From positions 25,939 through 89,938 of the forward strand of contig NZ_JAIXPP010000074.1 of NCBI RefSeq assembly GCF_027486195.1: 64,000 bases of DNA, in the 5' to 3' direction. Below, one piece after another: positions 63,792-64,000 of the stretch. This stretch comes from Novosphingobium sp. GTDB taxonomy: Bacteria > Pseudomonadota > Alphaproteobacteria > Sphingomonadales > Sphingomonadaceae. The translations under genes were made by a program, and so were the position numbers. Position 1 is the first letter of the stretch; the number at the start of each line of letters is the position of its first letter. Under the pieces are notes generated by a model that saw only the letters and a list, made by a program, of their open reading frames with translations, searched no databases and was not told the DNA's origin.

Positions 63792-63821
63792 AAACAAAAG
63801 CGCCCCCGCGAATGCGGAGGC
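63792..63821 (-). terminator. Terminator after rpmJ
   Basis: On the minus strand, GCCTCCGC-ATTC-GCGGGGGC (63821-63802; one T-G pair) is followed by GCTTTTGTTT. It lies about 60 bp after the rpmJ stop codon. Confidence 0.78.
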
Positions 63822-63882
63822 CCTCTGCCGGTTCGAGACCATGCGATCACGCAGAACCCTCGCCGCAGCGAAGGTGCGCGAA

Positions 63883-64000
63883 TCAGCCCTGACGCGCCTT
63901 GAAGCGCTTCTGGGTCTTGTTGATGACGTAGGTGCGGCCGCGGCGACGGATCACGCGGTTGTCCCGGTGACGATCCTTGAGCGACTTCAGGCTGTTGCGA
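63883..64000 (-). CDS. rpmJ: 50S ribosomal protein L36, partial at window end
   Basis: The minus-strand frame ending at TGA 63883 encodes 38 residues, [20 protein letters not shown] then [18 protein letters not shown], the C-terminal bulk of the longer (about 41-residue) L36 found in many alphaproteobacteria ([11 protein letters not shown] in full). This form lacks the zinc cysteines of the other L36 type. Only the first 3 codons lie beyond the window. Confidence 0.95.
   Translation of the reverse strand, partial: RNSLKSLKDRHRDNRVIRRRGRTYVINKTQKRFKARQG

Overview
This window is ordinary chromosomal sequence from a GC-rich alphaproteobacterium, almost certainly a sphingomonad (Sphingomonadales, Novosphingobium/Erythrobacter-like). 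This is inferred from the UrcA and CC_3452 small secreted families, the ileS-lspA-DUF3035 order, the MoxR/DUF58/SpoIIM/RDD cluster, the hflK-hflC-degP group and dispersed palindromes of a kind I associate with this order. No phage, transposase, integron, CRISPR or plasmid gene was found. Coding density is high, with many 1-4 nt start/stop overlaps.

Layout. 1-7.9 kb: propionyl-CoA catabolism (pccB end, thiolase, methylmalonyl-CoA epimerase, mutase, pccA), which turns propionyl-CoA into succinyl-CoA, then etfBA under a promoter that carries a dyad. 7.9-9.4 kb: a GNAT gene divergent from an isoaspartyl peptidase. 9.4-15.6 kb: a six-gene, translationally coupled minus-strand operon (DUF4129, DUF4350, MoxR ATPase, DUF58, SpoIIM-like, RDD). 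15.7-24.6 kb: prephenate dehydratase, membrane-anchored cytochrome c, infA with a long leader, a winged-helix protein, a metallophosphoesterase, small secreted proteins, an HxlR regulator with a long dyad, and an SPFH/NfeD pair. 24.7-29.3 kb: msrB, PBP1A, and a small locus where an MmyB-type XRE regulator is bracketed by two near-identical operators facing a membrane protein and a limonene-epoxide-hydrolase-like enzyme.

29.3-41.3 kb: degP-hflC-hflK, divergent mrp, an orphan Tat-type molybdopterin hydroxylase subunit, hemH, a P450 with a perfect 16-bp palindrome over its promoter, rpsT and dnaA. 41.4-53.9 kb: aldo/keto reductase, OmpA-like lipoprotein, CNNM/CorC protein, and a long minus-strand block running from gpmA through purE, purK, folA, ribF, a GDPD-like protein that lacks catalytic residues, ileS, lspA and a DUF3035 lipoprotein. 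54-64 kb: tRNA-Thr(GGT), cupin, GNAT, threonine aldolase, EamA transporter, an epimerase-like protein, M48 protease, pepN-pgeF, palindromic repeats, a HAD hydrolase and the 3' end of rpmJ.

I found no wholly new multi-gene system. The most interesting signals are regulatory: the duplicated operator around the XRE regulator, the P450 operator, the etf dyad and the HxlR dyad. Others are the orphan molybdenum subunit, the catalytically degenerate GDPD-like protein, and a triplet of 29-bp GC-rich repeats beside infA.
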